Notes under the pieces: generated by a model
What the model saw: only the letters and a program-made list of their open reading frames with translations
What the model was told of the DNA's origin: nothing
Database searches by the model: none
DNA from: Jiangellales bacterium
GTDB lineage: Bacteria; Actinomycetota; Actinomycetes; Jiangellales; Jiangellaceae
NCBI GenBank assembly: GCA_030447955.1
Contig: JAUJNY010000001.1
Location: 961,268 to 1,025,267, forward strand
Reading direction: 5' to 3'
Length of the DNA stretch: 64,000 nt
Shown: positions 63,845-64,000 of the stretch, piece after piece
Position numbering within the stretch: position 1 is the first letter of the stretch
Layout: each line of letters opens with the position of its first letter
Position numbers and translations under genes: made by a program

Positions 63845-64000
63845 GTGTTGGCGGGCGTCCTGGGTGGGCTGCCTTGGGTGTTCGTTGTTGCGCTCGCCGC
63901 CGCCGGTGGCCCCTTCCGCGGCGTGCTCTCCGAGCTCTGCGCACGGGTCGGCGTGGGCCTCGAGCGGCGACGGCCGGCGGCTGGGCGTCGGGGTTCAGAG
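63845..64000 (+). CDS. Possible start of a gene cut by the window edge
   Basis: An open frame from GTG 63845 to the end of the window begins with LAGVLGGLPWVFVVALAAAGG, a hydrophobic segment typical of a membrane or exported protein. No ribosome site is clear, so this is tentative. Confidence 0.3.
   Translation, partial: MLAGVLGGLPWVFVVALAAAGGPFRGVLSELCARVGVGLERRRPAAGRRGSE

Overview
The window comes from a high-GC actinobacterium. Evidence is the pervasive GC-rich codon use, frequent GTG starts, many 4-base ATGA/GTGA gene overlaps, actinobacterial family proteins (DUF3145, DUF3052, DUF4383, a GlnA2-type glutamine synthetase, GlnE) and Streptomyces-like gene order: fasR-fabD-fabH-acpP-fabF; aceE next to a DUF3052 gene and a peroxiredoxin; nif3, zinc-ribbon, RNase H/phosphatase, rnpB; panB, nadE, glnA2, glnE. 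The genus cannot be told from the sequence.

Layout. 0.1-4.9 kb: secreted proteins, a flavin reductase, a DUF427 protein and an SGNH hydrolase. 4.9-11.5 kb (minus): a fatty-acid operon with its PucR-type regulator, malonyl transferase with an unusual lipoyl-like tail, KAS III, ACP, KAS II and an acyl-CoA carboxylase beta subunit. 11.6-23.4 kb: acetyltransferases, methyltransferase, P-loop kinase, PHP hydrolase, PPK2, M23 peptidase, WYL protein, pyruvate dehydrogenase E1, DUF3052 and peroxiredoxin. 23.5-33.4 kb: an integrative element in tRNA-Val(TAC), bounded by an exact 43-bp repeat, with a tyrosine recombinase, a P-loop DUF3631-type protein, many tiny translationally coupled zinc-motif proteins, a HicA-like toxin-antitoxin candidate and a secreted beta-roll protein. 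33.4-35.3 kb: likely older mobile debris. 35.4-41 kb: DUF4383, Nif3, zinc ribbon, a broken RNase H/phosphatase, a broken RNB ribonuclease and an rnpB lacking conserved helices. 41-47 kb: a decayed accessory zone with an IS110 tail, a broken lipoprotein gene, two paralogous secreted beta-roll genes, an ISL3 insertion with perfect 8-bp target duplications and a LamG pseudogene. The map gene follows, with a one-base deletion. 47.5-51.7 kb: a glycosyltransferase and a single-chain GmrSD-like modification-dependent restriction enzyme fused to two predicted modified-DNA reader domains. 51.7-64 kb: housekeeping genes (SIS-like, metal receptor, panB, nadE, diguanylate cyclase, glnA2, GATase, glnE).

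Two things stand out. First, the 813-residue DUF262-DUF1524-RAMA-alkyltransferase-like protein at 49-51.5 kb is the best candidate for a little-described defence system. Second, an unusual number of genes here are interrupted by single-base indels, an in-frame amber codon, tandem duplications of 54 and 55 bp, or an internal deletion in rnpB. Several of these hit genes that should be essential, so sequence or assembly error must be weighed against real decay for each one.
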